Source: Nitrospira sp.
GTDB lineage: Bacteria; Nitrospirota; Nitrospiria; Nitrospirales; Nitrospiraceae
Assembly: GCA_020697375.1 (NCBI GenBank)
Contig: JAJFBJ010000008.1
Location: 10,064 to 74,063 of the forward strand
Reading direction: 5' to 3'
DNA length: 64,000 bases
Part shown: positions 25,904 to 36,024 of the stretch, piece by piece
Layout of the letters: every line of letters starts with the position of its first letter
How positions within the stretch are numbered: the first letter of the stretch is position 1
Program-made: the position numbers and the translations under genes
Notes under the pieces: generated by a model
The model's input: only the letters and a program-made list of their open reading frames with translations
Databases searched by the model: none
Told to the model about the DNA's origin: nothing

Positions 25904-28371
25904 GCGTGGCATCACAACGTTTCTCCAACGGGACGGGATGGGGCCTGCAACGCAAGCTCATCGTGTCCATGCTGTTGGTCGGCGTGGTTCCCCTGCTTCT
26001 CGGCCTGGGCATGGCCTTTCTGCAAGGCTCAAAGGAAATTCAGGTGGTCAGCGGGGAAAGTTTTCAGGCGCTGGCCACGGAAGCGGCCCGCAAACTGGAT
26101 TTGCTCGTCGGAGAAGAAGTGGCGAGAACCTCCCGCATTGCGGTCCACCCGGACATCGTCCGTGAGTTGGAACATCGCCGGGATGCGCTCCACGTGCCCG
26201 GCAAGGCCCCCTCGGTCGTCCGGCAGCAAGAACGGTGGCAGGCGCGGGATCCGGCCATGATAAAAGTCATCACCGAAAATCCTACCGCGCTTCTGCTGCA
26301 AGCCTTCTACGCAGGCTCTCAAAGCGAGCCCGACCAGCTGCTGCCTCAAGTCGTCCGAGCAGCCACCAAAAAGCTGTTCGTGACGGATATACAGGGGAAT
26401 CTTGTTGCGGCACTGACGGCAAAACCCGGGTTTGGGCATGCGGACAGCCAGTGGTGGAAGGGGACGTTCAACAAAGGGGCGGGCCAGCTCTACATCGAGG
26501 ATCTCCATTTCGATGAAGAGGCCGACGCCTACGTATTCAGCATCTCTCTTCCGATCATGGACAGCCTCCGCTATGAGGTCGTGGGCATTCTCCATCGTGT
26601 GATCGATGCCAAGGAATTTTTCTCTCCCTCCACCCACCCTATCCGGTTCGGCAAGACCGGCCACGTCATGCTGATCGACAGTCGAGGGATCGTCATGAGT
26701 TGTCCCATCCTTCCCACCGGCGTGCGTCTATCGGACCTACCGCTCATCCCGCAAGTGACCACGCTCATGCCCGGCTGGGTCACCGCCGACAGCGACGGAC
26801 ATGGCGGCCATGGTACCGCCATCATCGGATTCGCACCGCTTCCGGAAACCAGCCGCGCCACGAACGGCGACCTGGAAATGGGCGCCTGGCACACGTTTGT
26901 CTGGCAATCTTCCGACGAGCTGTTCGCGCCGATCCGGCATCTCATGAGTTGGATGATGATTCTGGCGCTGGTTGCGCTCGGATTGCTCGCCGCCTTGGGA
27001 TACTTCGCCGCCAGCCGCATCGTGACTCCGGTCCTCCGGTTGCAGGAAGCCGCCCGGCTCATCGGACGCGGAGAACTGCGCGAGCCGATCCAGATCCATA
27101 CGGGAGATGAACTGGAGGAGCTGGCGATCGAATTCAATCGGATGCACGATCAGCTGGAAGCCGCCTTTGCCGGATTGAATACGCAGGTCCAAGAAAAAAC
27201 GCAGGAAGTGCAGTACCTTCAGAAATCCACCGATCAGGTCCTCGATGCCGTTCCAACCCCGATCGTCATGATCGACCATCAAGGCCACATTCAATATATG
27301 AATCGGGCATCACGCGACACCCTGGCTGTGCCGGAACACGATTGGTCGGCGCGCCCGCTCTTCGACATGCTGCAGATAGACCGCAGCCATCGCGAAGCGC
27401 TGCAACGGGACCTGCGGTTGGTCGAGCAGGGATCTTCGAGCGAGTCTCTCTTCTCCGAGCGTGATCCTGCGCCGAAACAAGCGCGTGATCCGCTGGCTCC
27501 GATTCTCAGCCATGCCTCATCGCCGAACCGGCGCGAGCTGTTGATCGGTAACCACCTGTACCGCTATGAGTGGTTTCGATTGGAAACCCGCAGTGGGGCA
27601 GGCAAGCGATTCGGACTGGTCTTGCGGGATACGACCGATGAAAGCCGCCTGCAAGATCAGCTGATCCAGGCTGAGAAATCAGGAAGTCTCGACGTCCTCA
27701 CAGCCGGGATCGGACATGAACTCAACAACCCGCTGTTCGGCATACTCGGCTTGGGCGAGGCCATTCAGGAAGAAAGCGACTTAACGCGCGCGAAGGGGTA
27801 TGCGCAGGACATCGTCGATCATGGTCGAAAGATGGCGGCGATCATTCGAGATTTTACCGGAGTCGCGTCCCGCGAATCGAAGAATCAACGGGTACCGGTG
27901 GACGTGACTGCGCAACTAGAACAGGCTCTGGCGATCGTCCAGACTTCCCATGAATGCCTGGGAATCAACGTCCAGAAACACTATGTCATGCTGCCTCCGG
28001 TCACAGCCCTCCCGGACCAGCTGCGACTGGCCTTTACCAACGTCCTCACGAATGCCATTCAGGCGATGAGTGGCCGGGGAGATTTGTGGCTGAGTACGGC
28101 TGAGCAGGGCGGCCTGATCATCATTCAGATTCGAGACAAAGGACCGGGCATTCCCAAACAACATTTGGGTAGAGTGTTCGACCCGTTTTTTACGACGAAA
28201 GGTCAAGGACAAGGGTCCGGCCTCGGCCTGACCGTCGCGCAACGGCTGATCAAAAAATTCGGCGGCGACATTCGCCTTGAAAGCCCGGAGGGGCAAGGCA
28301 CAACCTGCGTCATCACCCTCCCGGCAGACAAGGTCGGCGTGCGGAAGGAAGAGTCATGCATTCCCTCCTGA
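25900..28371 (+). CDS. Membrane histidine kinase (Cache-HAMP-PAS-HisKA-HATPase)
   Basis: An 823-residue sensor with two transmembrane helices (~19-38 and ~344-368) flanking a large Cache-type domain that contains KLFVTDIQGNLVA and TGHVMLIDSRGIVM. A HAMP linker (~370-425, ending GDELEELAIEFNRM), a coiled coil, a PAS domain (~445-560), HisKA with His606 in GHELNNPLFG, and HATPase_c with LTNAIQAM, DKGPGIP and GQGSGLGLTV follow. There is no receiver domain. The ATG at 25900 overlaps the previous stop; an ATG four codons upstream is possible. It overlaps the next gene by 16 bases. Confidence 0.9.
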   Translation: MSVASQRFSNGTGWGLQRKLIVSMLLVGVVPLLLGLGMAFLQGSKEIQVVSGESFQALATEAARKLDLLVGEEVARTSRIAVHPDIVRELEHRRDALHVPGKAPSVVRQQERWQARDPAMIKVITENPTALLLQAFYAGSQSEPDQLLPQVVRAATKKLFVTDIQGNLVAALTAKPGFGHADSQWWKGTFNKGAGQLYIEDLHFDEEADAYVFSISLPIMDSLRYEVVGILHRVIDAKEFFSPSTHPIRFGKTGHVMLIDSRGIVMSCPILPTGVRLSDLPLIPQVTTLMPGWVTADSDGHGGHGTAIIGFAPLPETSRATNGDLEMGAWHTFVWQSSDELFAPIRHLMSWMMILALVALGLLAALGYFAASRIVTPVLRLQEAARLIGRGELREPIQIHTGDELEELAIEFNRMHDQLEAAFAGLNTQVQEKTQEVQYLQKSTDQVLDAVPTPIVMIDHQGHIQYMNRASRDTLAVPEHDWSARPLFDMLQIDRSHREALQRDLRLVEQGSSSESLFSERDPAPKQARDPLAPILSHASSPNRRELLIGNHLYRYEWFRLETRSGAGKRFGLVLRDTTDESRLQDQLIQAEKSGSLDVLTAGIGHELNNPLFGILGLGEAIQEESDLTRAKGYAQDIVDHGRKMAAIIRDFTGVASRESKNQRVPVDVTAQLEQALAIVQTSHECLGINVQKHYVMLPPVTALPDQLRLAFTNVLTNAIQAMSGRGDLWLSTAEQGGLIIIQIRDKGPGIPKQHLGRVFDPFFTTKGQGQGSGLGLTVAQRLIKKFGGDIRLESPEGQGTTCVITLPADKVGVRKEESCIPS

Positions 28372-28949
28372 ACATCCTCCTGGCACGGCCGCTGTGGTTC
28401 GCGGTGATCCTGGCTAGCGCCTCCGCCTATCAGCTGCAGGCAAAGGACGTATCCTCGCCCGCCGGGATTCCTCCCGAGAAAGTCGCCGACTATGTGCATG
28501 CCGTTCTGGAGGCCGACCGCACGATCTATACCAACAAGGTTGTGAACCGGATGCAGGCGAAAGGGATCGTGTCTGCCGCGGAACATTGGGAACATGAGAA
28601 CGCTTTGCCGCTTCCCGCGCAATTTCTTCAACATTCAGGCAAACTCGTCGCCGAGTCCGGACGGGGCATTCGCTACCGTCTCATCAGTCTCTGGCCGATC
28701 TATCAACGCAATGCCCCAGCCACCGAGCTGGAACGCCGGGCGTTGGAAAGTTTTGCACAGACTCCCGACCGTCCCTTCACCGGCGTGGTGACCAGTGGGC
28801 GCAAGCAATATTTTCAAGCGATTTATTCAGATCGCGCGATTTCTGCCGCCTGCGTCGCCTGCCATAACAGCCACCCGCTGAGCCCCAAGCGAGACTTCCT
28901 CTTGAATGAGGTCATGGGCGGGATGACGATCACCATCCCGCTGGAGTGA
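28356..28949 (+). CDS. Tll0287-like (DUF3365) haem-binding protein, secreted
   Basis: This 197-residue protein has a signal peptide (LLARPLWFAVILASASAYQ, cleaved near QLQA-KD) and one c-type haem motif CVACH in SAACVACHNSHPLSPKRDF. The arrangement with RYRLISLWPIYQRNAPA is that of the DUF3365/Tll0287 family, PAS-related haem domains often found on the sensor side of kinases. It overlaps the Cache kinase gene by 16 bases and closes the sigma-54 operon, so it may be a periplasmic haem co-sensor or redox partner of that kinase. Confidence 0.85.
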   Translation: MHSLLNILLARPLWFAVILASASAYQLQAKDVSSPAGIPPEKVADYVHAVLEADRTIYTNKVVNRMQAKGIVSAAEHWEHENALPLPAQFLQHSGKLVAESGRGIRYRLISLWPIYQRNAPATELERRALESFAQTPDRPFTGVVTSGRKQYFQAIYSDRAISAACVACHNSHPLSPKRDFLLNEVMGGMTITIPLE

Positions 28950-29114
28950 CCGGCAAGACCGGAGGCGGACCATCAGCTAAAGCTTGTCGCCACGAACGCA
29001 AGGTGCCGCTCGCGCGCCGCATCGCGATCATGCGGCATGTCCTGCTCATGGATGAAAGGAAGAGTGAGATCGGAGGTATGACGTTTCCCGCACTCCGTCA
29101 GGAGGGACCTATCG

Positions 29115-29552
29115 TCAGGCGTTTTCGCTAAGCAACGCGACCGCTTTGGGTCGTTGGGAGGCGATGTCGCGAACGTTGCTCGGAAATTTCTGTACGTCGT
29201 CGCCCCAGGAGGCGACACCCATATCCGATGAGCCCTGAAATTTCGCGCCATCTTCCATGGAAAACGCCGGCGCGTGGACTTCACCGACGAGAATGCCGGT
29301 TTTGAGAAGCTGAAGGCGTTCCGTCGCCGTCACGGTCGCCTTGATTTTCCCACTATTGATGACGGTTCCGGCGCTGATTGTCCCCTGCACGATACCGTCT
29401 TCACCGATCACGACGGTTCCCGTGGTGTGGAGATCGCCTTCCAGGCGCCCATCGATGCGTACCGTTCCTTCCACGCGCATCTCGCCCCTCAGCAATACGC
29501 CTTTGGCCAGCAGGGTAATATTGTCGCTTTCCACGAACCCGTTCTTCTTCAT
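29115..29552 (-). CDS. Bactofilin family cytoskeletal protein
   Basis: A 145-residue protein with the bactofilin (DUF583) beta-helix core: ITLLAKGVLLRGEMRVEGTVRIDGRLEGD, then VVIGEDGIVQGTISAGTV and KTGILVGEVHAPAFSMEDGAKFQG. Bactofilins polymerise without nucleotides and scaffold wall or polarity proteins; a PBP1B-type enzyme gene is the upstream neighbour on the same strand. The ATG at 29552 follows AAGGAG by 6 bases. Confidence 0.9.
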   Translation of the reverse strand: MKKNGFVESDNITLLAKGVLLRGEMRVEGTVRIDGRLEGDLHTTGTVVIGEDGIVQGTISAGTVINSGKIKATVTATERLQLLKTGILVGEVHAPAFSMEDGAKFQGSSDMGVASWGDDVQKFPSNVRDIASQRPKAVALLSENA

Positions 29553-29638
29553 CGAGAGCTCCTTGCCGCATGCGTTGGCGGATATACCGAATGACCATCC
29601 AAACATGAACCGAGCCTATAACAGGTCACCGATGGGTC

Positions 29639-31936
29639 CTAGGAAAAACCAAAACTCCGCTTCAACCGTTCCCAGAATCCGCTGCCATGCACCTCGCAAA
29701 AGACCGACGGCTCCGTGCCGTCGATAAACTGCTCCGGCCACCGTTGAGGGCATTGTGAGGTCGCCAGCTGGCCGGTCTTGGGATCGATATCGCGCGTGAC
29801 GACCGCCGGCGGCATTCCAAAATCATGCGAGGCCGCCGGCAGAACCTGGCGCATGAACTCCACCCACGTCGGCAGCGCGGCCTGTGCCCCGGTCAGATGC
29901 AGCGCCTCTTCATCATCGAATCCCACCCACACTCCGACGGCCACTTCCGGCGTGTACCCGACGAACCATGCATCGCGATAACCATCCGTCGTCCCCGTTT
30001 TCCCCGCCACGATGCCTCGAAGGCCCATCGCCTTCGCTTTTACAGCCGTACCGCGCTCCACGACTCCCTTAAGCAAGGACGTCATGACATAGGCCGCTTG
30101 CGGAGACACAGCCTGAGACCGGTCCGGCGTGTGGCGCCAGGCGAGGTCTCCCTCGGGCGTCATCACGGCCTGCAGCGCCGTCGGGATGATGAACAGACCT
30201 TCGTTGGCGAAGGCCCCGAAAGCCGAGGTCATCTCCAGGAGCGAGACGGCCGAAGTGCCCAGGGCAATGGACAGGTTGTCGGCCAACGGACTGCGGATGC
30301 CCAGACTCTTCGCCAGCTGCAGAATACGTTTCGTCCCGACGGACCGCGCGATCTTCACGGCCGGAACGTTCAGCGATTGCTCCATGGCCGTCCGGAGCGA
30401 CACCGTGCCATGGAACCGATGATCGTAATTCTGCGGCGCCCATACTTTTGCTCCGGACTCGAATGTCACAGGGTCATCGACAATAAGTGTCGCCGCCGTA
30501 ATCGGCTGCCCGCCGGGCAATTCACGACGGGCGTCCAGCGCCGCAAGGTAGACCAGTGGCTTGAACAGCGAACCAGGCTGGCGTTTCGCCTGAACGGCCC
30601 GGTTGAACTGGCTGGTTCGATAGTCCCGGCTGCCCACCATCGCGAGGATGGATCCTGTTGCGGGATCAACCGCCACCAGCGCACCCTGCAGCGTATCCCC
30701 GCGGCCCTTCAAAGCCGGATAGTCGGCTTCCAACTTGGCGAGTCCGGCTCCCAGCGACTGCGTGGCCAGCCGCTGGAGGACGGGATCGAGGGTCGTATAG
30801 ACTCTGACTCCGTCGGGAAGGGGCGCGCCGGACCGTTCCTCGACCTGCCGCAAGACATGATCCACAAAGAAGGGAGCATCGGTCAGTGTTTCCTGAGGCG
30901 GCATGACAAGGACCGGCCTCGCCGCCGCCGTACGCCAATCGTCATCGCTCAACAGTCCCTGCTCGTGCAGTCGCTCAAGCACGACGTTTCGGCGTTGGCC
31001 GGCCTGCGCCGGATTCCGGATCGGCGAATAGGTATTCGGCCCCTTGATCATGCCGACCAGGAGAGCCGTTTCCTCCAGGTTGAGCGCGTCCACGCGCTTC
31101 GCGAAATATCGCTGCGCCGCCTCCCCTACGCCGTAGATGGAGATGGAACCGACCTGCCCGAGATAAATCTCGTTCACATAACTTTCGAGAATGGCCTTCT
31201 TGCGATACTTCGCTTCCAGCACCAGCGCGGCGATGGACTCCTTGAGCTTTCTCCACACCGTGCGTTGCGGAGAATAGAACAGATTTTTTGCCAGTTGCTG
31301 GGTGATCGTACTGCCGCCCTGGATCACCGTGCCTCGAACCATATTCGCCCATACCGCCCTGGCTACGGCGACCGGATCGATGCCAGGATGGCTGAAAAAG
31401 CGGCGGTCTTCGATGGCCAGCAACATTTCGATGAACCGGGCGGGAATGTCATCGTACGGCACCCATTCTCGAACCTGCCGCGATGCGCCCCGCAAGCCGC
31501 TGATCAACTGCGGCTCCAGGTACGCTGGAAACACCTCGTCGCCATGCTGCATCGATATGACCTTCGCGACCCGCCCTTTGTCGAGGACCAGGCGAATCGG
31601 CAGGGATCTGAAATGGAGGTCGGGAAACTCGTGGAGGTAAATTTCCAACTCGGACGAAGTGGCGCGATACTCTCCGGATGCGCGCACCGTCGCATCGACG
31701 GGGCGGTAACCAAGCCGGCTGAGCCGCTCGATCAGATGGGACGACGCAATATCCACATCCGGCTTCAAGAGAAACGGCGCGCCATAAATGAGCCGCGGGG
31801 GATGGTCGTCGCCCGCGGGCAGCGACAGATTCGCCGACAGGTACAGCCCATAGGCCACGGCGATTCCGGCGGCGAGAGCAGCGATGCCGAGTGAAGCCAG
31901 GAGCCCTCGCACGAACCAGCGTTTACCGAACGTCAC
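29639..31936 (-). CDS. mrcB: Class A penicillin-binding protein (PBP1B type)
   Basis: A 765-residue bifunctional peptidoglycan synthase. A transmembrane anchor (~10-33) is followed by a UB2H-like regulatory region (~60-145, ending with LEPQLISGL). The glycosyltransferase domain contains catalytic Glu176 in AIEDRRFFSHPGI and GGSTITQQLAKN. The transpeptidase domain has the SxxK motif in RQPGSLFKPL (Ser456/Lys459), an SLN motif and KTGTT. The C-terminal region ends with CPQRWPEQFIDGTEP. The UB2H segment marks it as PBP1B-like rather than PBP1A. Confidence 0.93.
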   Translation of the reverse strand: MTFGKRWFVRGLLASLGIAALAAGIAVAYGLYLSANLSLPAGDDHPPRLIYGAPFLLKPDVDIASSHLIERLSRLGYRPVDATVRASGEYRATSSELEIYLHEFPDLHFRSLPIRLVLDKGRVAKVISMQHGDEVFPAYLEPQLISGLRGASRQVREWVPYDDIPARFIEMLLAIEDRRFFSHPGIDPVAVARAVWANMVRGTVIQGGSTITQQLAKNLFYSPQRTVWRKLKESIAALVLEAKYRKKAILESYVNEIYLGQVGSISIYGVGEAAQRYFAKRVDALNLEETALLVGMIKGPNTYSPIRNPAQAGQRRNVVLERLHEQGLLSDDDWRTAAARPVLVMPPQETLTDAPFFVDHVLRQVEERSGAPLPDGVRVYTTLDPVLQRLATQSLGAGLAKLEADYPALKGRGDTLQGALVAVDPATGSILAMVGSRDYRTSQFNRAVQAKRQPGSLFKPLVYLAALDARRELPGGQPITAATLIVDDPVTFESGAKVWAPQNYDHRFHGTVSLRTAMEQSLNVPAVKIARSVGTKRILQLAKSLGIRSPLADNLSIALGTSAVSLLEMTSAFGAFANEGLFIIPTALQAVMTPEGDLAWRHTPDRSQAVSPQAAYVMTSLLKGVVERGTAVKAKAMGLRGIVAGKTGTTDGYRDAWFVGYTPEVAVGVWVGFDDEEALHLTGAQAALPTWVEFMRQVLPAASHDFGMPPAVVTRDIDPKTGQLATSQCPQRWPEQFIDGTEPSVFCEVHGSGFWERLKRSFGFS

Positions 31937-32028
31937 CGTCGCTTCCTCATGGCCGAAAGCATACGCGATCCGGCGACCGAAATCATATGCGTCTGGACCG
32001 CCGGCCGTGCCGGTTTGCGGTCGGAGCT

Positions 32029-32056
32029 TGACAAACTCCCGTCCGTTCTCTTAGAT
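32029..32056 (+). promoter_or_regulatory. Putative sigma-70 promoter of the FadL-like porin gene
   Basis: A perfect TTGACA (32029-32034) is followed after 16 bases by TTAGAT (32051-32056). The start of transcription would be near 32063, about 60 bases before the porin start codon at 32122. The -35 box is strong; the -10 box matches at three of six positions. Confidence 0.5.
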
Positions 32057-32121
32057 GAGCGCCACATTTAACTTGCGCCTACGTCCTTGTACCTAGGCCT
32101 ATTCAAACAAGGAACAGACCA

Positions 32122-33525
32122 GTGATCACGACAGACCCGCTCCGTACAATTGGCTTACGAACCCGCCTACTCCTTCTCTGGGGTATCCTCATTGCCGTGA
32201 TTCCGACGGCCGGTCCGACGGCAGCGCTGGCAGGAAGCATTCGCATTTACGATCACAGCGCCTCGGCCACCGGCCAGGCGTCGGCATTCACCGCTCAAGC
32301 CGACGATGCCTCGGCCGGTTACTATAACCCGGCAGGCATGACCCAGCTCCGCGGCGTCCAACTTTCCGCCGGAACGAGCCTGATGAGCGGCCAGTTCTCG
32401 TTTCAGAACGCCGCGGGTGTCAATGCGGAGGGCGATTTTCGAGGCAGCGTGGCCCTCCCTCCCCCATCGAATTTCTACCTGACCGCGAATCTGAAGGATC
32501 TAGGGATCGGATCGTTCGATAGTACGACGGTCGGCTTGGCCCTCTTCAATCCGTTCGGGACACTGACGCGCTGGTCGGACAGCGGACCTTTTGCCACCGC
32601 CACCACTAAAGCCGCCTTCGAATTGATCGACATCCGCCCTTCCATTGCCTTCAGACCGCTTCCCGATCTGGCCATCGGATTGGGAGCCGATATCTATACG
32701 TTTTCCGGCGCGTTCGGCGAAGGACAGGTTGAGCGGCAATTCCGCTGGCCCGGCGGTCTCGGCATTCCGGCGGGAACCGGCATGGAACTGAACGGCCGAG
32801 ACAGCGCCGCAGGCTTCAATGCCAGCCTGCTCTATACTCCGTTACGGAACAATGACGGGCTTCCCCTCGTGAACATCGGCCTGCTCTATCGCAGTCAGGC
32901 CACCCTGCATCTCGACGGGCAGTTGCTCGCCGGCGGCGCCCGCGTCGCGGACGCCCGCACAACCTTTGTGGTTCCGCAGGTCTTCACCGGCGGCATCGCC
33001 ATCTGGCCCGTTCGCGATAAGGAGCGTGAATGGAAACTGGAGTTGGATGTCGACTACACGGGTTGGAAATCGGTTCGCAATCTGGATACGACCCTCTCGA
33101 ACGGCCTCACCATTGCCACCCCCGCCAACTGGACCAGCGGCTATACGGTCATGGTCGGCACGGAATACAAGTGGCTCAAGCCCGAACCGCTGCCGGATTG
33201 GGACATCGCCTTGCGCGCCGGCTACTGGCAAGCCCAAAAAGCGATTCCGGACCAGACCTTCAATCCTGCCATTCCGGACGGCGATAACCATGCCGTCTCC
33301 ACTGGAATCGGTTTCATGTGCCGGGACAAGGGCCGGTTTCTCGGCATCATTCCCTGCGGAGGCTCGGACAAGGCATTCAGCCCCAAGGGCTTCGGCATCG
33401 ATCTGGCCTATCAGGCGGTTCTCTATGAAACGAGAACCATCATCGGCAACCTCAATCCGACTGTCAATGGAACGTACCGGACCACGTTACATGTAGGATC
33501 ACTCAATCTGCGCGTAAATTTTTGA
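32122..33525 (+). CDS. OmpP1/FadL-family outer membrane transporter
   Basis: A 467-residue protein with a signal peptide (~1-38, ending AALAGS), then the FadL N-terminal plug region: SASATGQASAFTAQADDASAGYYNPAGM and LRGVQLSAGTSL. It ends with the outer-membrane beta-strand signature LNLRVNF. FadL-type channels import hydrophobic compounds such as long-chain fatty acids or hydrocarbons. A good promoter lies just upstream. Confidence 0.9.
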   Translation: MITTDPLRTIGLRTRLLLLWGILIAVIPTAGPTAALAGSIRIYDHSASATGQASAFTAQADDASAGYYNPAGMTQLRGVQLSAGTSLMSGQFSFQNAAGVNAEGDFRGSVALPPPSNFYLTANLKDLGIGSFDSTTVGLALFNPFGTLTRWSDSGPFATATTKAAFELIDIRPSIAFRPLPDLAIGLGADIYTFSGAFGEGQVERQFRWPGGLGIPAGTGMELNGRDSAAGFNASLLYTPLRNNDGLPLVNIGLLYRSQATLHLDGQLLAGGARVADARTTFVVPQVFTGGIAIWPVRDKEREWKLELDVDYTGWKSVRNLDTTLSNGLTIATPANWTSGYTVMVGTEYKWLKPEPLPDWDIALRAGYWQAQKAIPDQTFNPAIPDGDNHAVSTGIGFMCRDKGRFLGIIPCGGSDKAFSPKGFGIDLAYQAVLYETRTIIGNLNPTVNGTYRTTLHVGSLNLRVNF

Positions 33526-33662
33526 TGCGCCGCGCCGATCATGCTAGAGTGCAGAGCGTCGTGAACCGGCGCACGTCGTGACCGCCCACCCTGGACCGAC
33601 AGCGCGTCGTTCTTGCCCGGCATAGGGTATGCGACGAGTCATTATCGCGCGAGGCTTCCTCG

Positions 33663-36023
33663 ATGGATCGATCGGATCACACCGATCCAATCCCCAGTCT
33701 ACAGACCGAACAAGTCAAAGTCTTGTACCGGAACATGCCTACCGGCGTGTTGGCGAGCGCCGTCAATGCCGGCATTCTCGCCGCGGTGGAATGGCCTGTT
33801 GTTTCGCATCCTCCCCTGCTCATGTGGCTCATCGCCATCTGGATCATCGCCGGGTCTCGCGCGCTGTTGATCTTCAACTATCGCCGCGCGACCCCTGCAT
33901 CCTGGCGCAGCGCCGACTGGTATCGCTGGATGCTCGTCGGCACGACGCTGTCGGGCCTAGGATGGGGCAGCAGCGTCTACTTTCTCACGCAGGACATTCC
34001 CCTCCCTTATGAGCTTGTTCAGGTGTTCGTGCTGGGAGGGATGGCGGCGGGGGCGGTTTCCGTCCTCTCGGTTTCATTTCCTGTGTTCATATGGTATGCC
34101 CTGTCGGCGATTACCCCGCTCCTCGGGCACTTCTTCCTGAGCGGCCATGAGTTCCACCTGATCATGGGAATCACGGGAACGCTGTTTCTCCTTGCCACGA
34201 CCCACTCGGCCTGGACCTTCAATCGCGTGATGCGTTCCTCAATGAGTCTGCGGCTGGAAAAGCTCTCCCTGGTCCGGTCATTGACCGTACGCACGGAAGC
34301 GGTTGAACGGCTCAACCAGGAGATCACGAAAGAAATTCACGAGCGACGCATCATGGAAGAAGAGTTGCGAACCGCGCAGAGCGGCCTCGAGCAACGCATT
34401 GCCGAACGGACGGCCGATCTGGCACAGGCCAATGCCAGACTGCAGGAGGAAGTCCATGAACATCGGCGAACCGAAGGCGCGAGGCTTTCAAGCGAAAAGC
34501 GTTTCAATTATCTCACCGACAATCTCAACCAGGGGGTGTGGTTCGCGCAGGCGCAGCCACCCCAAGTCCTCTACGTTAATCCCGCCTTTGAAAGGATCTG
34601 GGGCCAGCCGGCCGCGCGGTTCTATGAAAACCCGAAGCTCTGGCGGGACTCTATCCATCCGGACGACCGGAGCTTCGTAACCGAGTCATACGATGCCGAA
34701 ATCGCCAACCCGACAGGGCATGATCTGCAACGGCTCTATCGAATCGTTCGTCCCGACGGGCAGGTTCGGTGGATTCACGACCGCATGGTCATCCACCATA
34801 CCTCCACCGGAGAGGTCGATCGGCTGAGCGGCATCACTGAAGACATTACCGATGCCCGCGAACTGGAAGACCAGTTGCGCCAGGCGCAGAAGATGGAAGC
34901 TGTGGGGCGATTGGCCGGAGGCGTGGCGCACGACTTCAACAACGTCATGACGGTCATCCTGGGCTACAGCGCCGTCCTCATCCAGGAGCTAGCGCAGGAT
35001 TCTCCGGCCAGGCAATTCGTTCTGGAAATCCAACGCGCCGGCGAACGTTGTGCGGCGCTCACCGGCCAGCTATTGGCTTTCAGCCGCAAACAGATGCTGC
35101 ATCCGGTGTCGTTGGATCTCCATCGGGTCATCCGGAATTTGACGGGGCTGCTGAAAAGCCTGATCGGCGAGCACATCACGGTCGTGCTGCAGCTCGATCC
35201 CGCCCCGCGCTGGGTCAAGGCGGACGCCGTGCAACTCGAACAAGTGCTGCTCAACCTGGCGGTGAACGCGCGTGACGCGATGCCGCACGGAGGAACCCTG
35301 ACCATCGAGACGGATCAGGCCCTGCCAAATCAGGTCTGGGGGCCCGGGCCGAACAATCGCGCCACGCGCACCTACGTGCGGTTGCGGGTGCATGACACGG
35401 GAGCCGGCATCGACGCCGCCACCATAACTAAAATATTCGAACCTTTCTTCACGACCAAACCGCAGGGCCGGGGAACCGGCCTCGGCCTGTCCACGGTCCA
35501 TGGCATCGTGCATCAAAGCGGAGGAACCATCGCGGTGGATAGTGCCGTAGGGCAAGGCACGACGATGACGGTATTTCTGCCGGAAGTTCCCCCCTTGGAA
35601 GTCGTCCCTAAGCCTTCCTTGGCCCACATCGACGGCAAACAGGGAACGGAAATCATCCTCCTCGTGGAAGACGAACCCTCGGTACGGGTGCTGATCCAGC
35701 ATATTCTCCAGACCCATGGCTACACTGTGCATGAAGCGGAGAACGGATTTCAGGCGCTCGATCTGATCCGCCGCAGCTCATTGAGCATCGACTTGCTGGT
35801 CACTGATCTGGTGATGCCTGGCATGAATGGGAAGGATTTGGCCCTCCGGCTTCGAGGCCATTTCGAAGGGTTGAAGGTCTTATACATGTCGGGATACAGC
35901 GACAAGCCGCCAATTGGGGAAGACGCGGCCAAGGTCCAGGCGATGTTTCTGCAGAAACCCTTCGCGCCCGAAGATTTGATCCGCACCGTGCGAGAAATTC
36001 TTCACGCTCCCTCCGCCGCCTGA
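33663..36023 (+). CDS. Hybrid histidine kinase with polytopic membrane sensor, PAS and receiver
   Basis: A 786-residue kinase. About five hydrophobic helices occupy residues ~28-195 (MASE-like membrane sensor). They are followed by a coiled coil (~225-285, [10 protein letters not shown] then [15 protein letters not shown]), a PAS domain (~298-400), HisKA with His423 in [10 protein letters not shown], HATPase_c with [18 protein letters not shown] and [13 protein letters not shown], and a receiver with Asp715 in [10 protein letters not shown]. The kinase core and receiver strongly resemble those of the kinase at 9757-12858. It converges on the symporter gene with a single base between stop codons. 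Confidence 0.9.
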   Translation: MDRSDHTDPIPSLQTEQVKVLYRNMPTGVLASAVNAGILAAVEWPVVSHPPLLMWLIAIWIIAGSRALLIFNYRRATPASWRSADWYRWMLVGTTLSGLGWGSSVYFLTQDIPLPYELVQVFVLGGMAAGAVSVLSVSFPVFIWYALSAITPLLGHFFLSGHEFHLIMGITGTLFLLATTHSAWTFNRVMRSSMSLRLEKLSLVRSLTVRTEAVERLNQEITKEIHERRIMEEELRTAQSGLEQRIAERTADLAQANARLQEEVHEHRRTEGARLSSEKRFNYLTDNLNQGVWFAQAQPPQVLYVNPAFERIWGQPAARFYENPKLWRDSIHPDDRSFVTESYDAEIANPTGHDLQRLYRIVRPDGQVRWIHDRMVIHHTSTGEVDRLSGITEDITDARELEDQLRQAQKMEAVGRLAGGVAHDFNNVMTVILGYSAVLIQELAQDSPARQFVLEIQRAGERCAALTGQLLAFSRKQMLHPVSLDLHRVIRNLTGLLKSLIGEHITVVLQLDPAPRWVKADAVQLEQVLLNLAVNARDAMPHGGTLTIETDQALPNQVWGPGPNNRATRTYVRLRVHDTGAGIDAATITKIFEPFFTTKPQGRGTGLGLSTVHGIVHQSGGTIAVDSAVGQGTTMTVFLPEVPPLEVVPKPSLAHIDGKQGTEIILLVEDEPSVRVLIQHILQTHGYTVHEAENGFQALDLIRRSSLSIDLLVTDLVMPGMNGKDLALRLRGHFEGLKVLYMSGYSDKPPIGEDAAKVQAMFLQKPFAPEDLIRTVREILHAPSAA

Positions 36024-36024
36024 G

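Noticed and set aside
29825..31894. A 689-codon open frame antisense to the PBP1B gene.
   Set aside because: It is the complement of a gene with intact transglycosylase and transpeptidase motifs, and its translation is low-complexity Arg/Gln/His-rich without any motif. Long antisense frames are expected in high-GC DNA.
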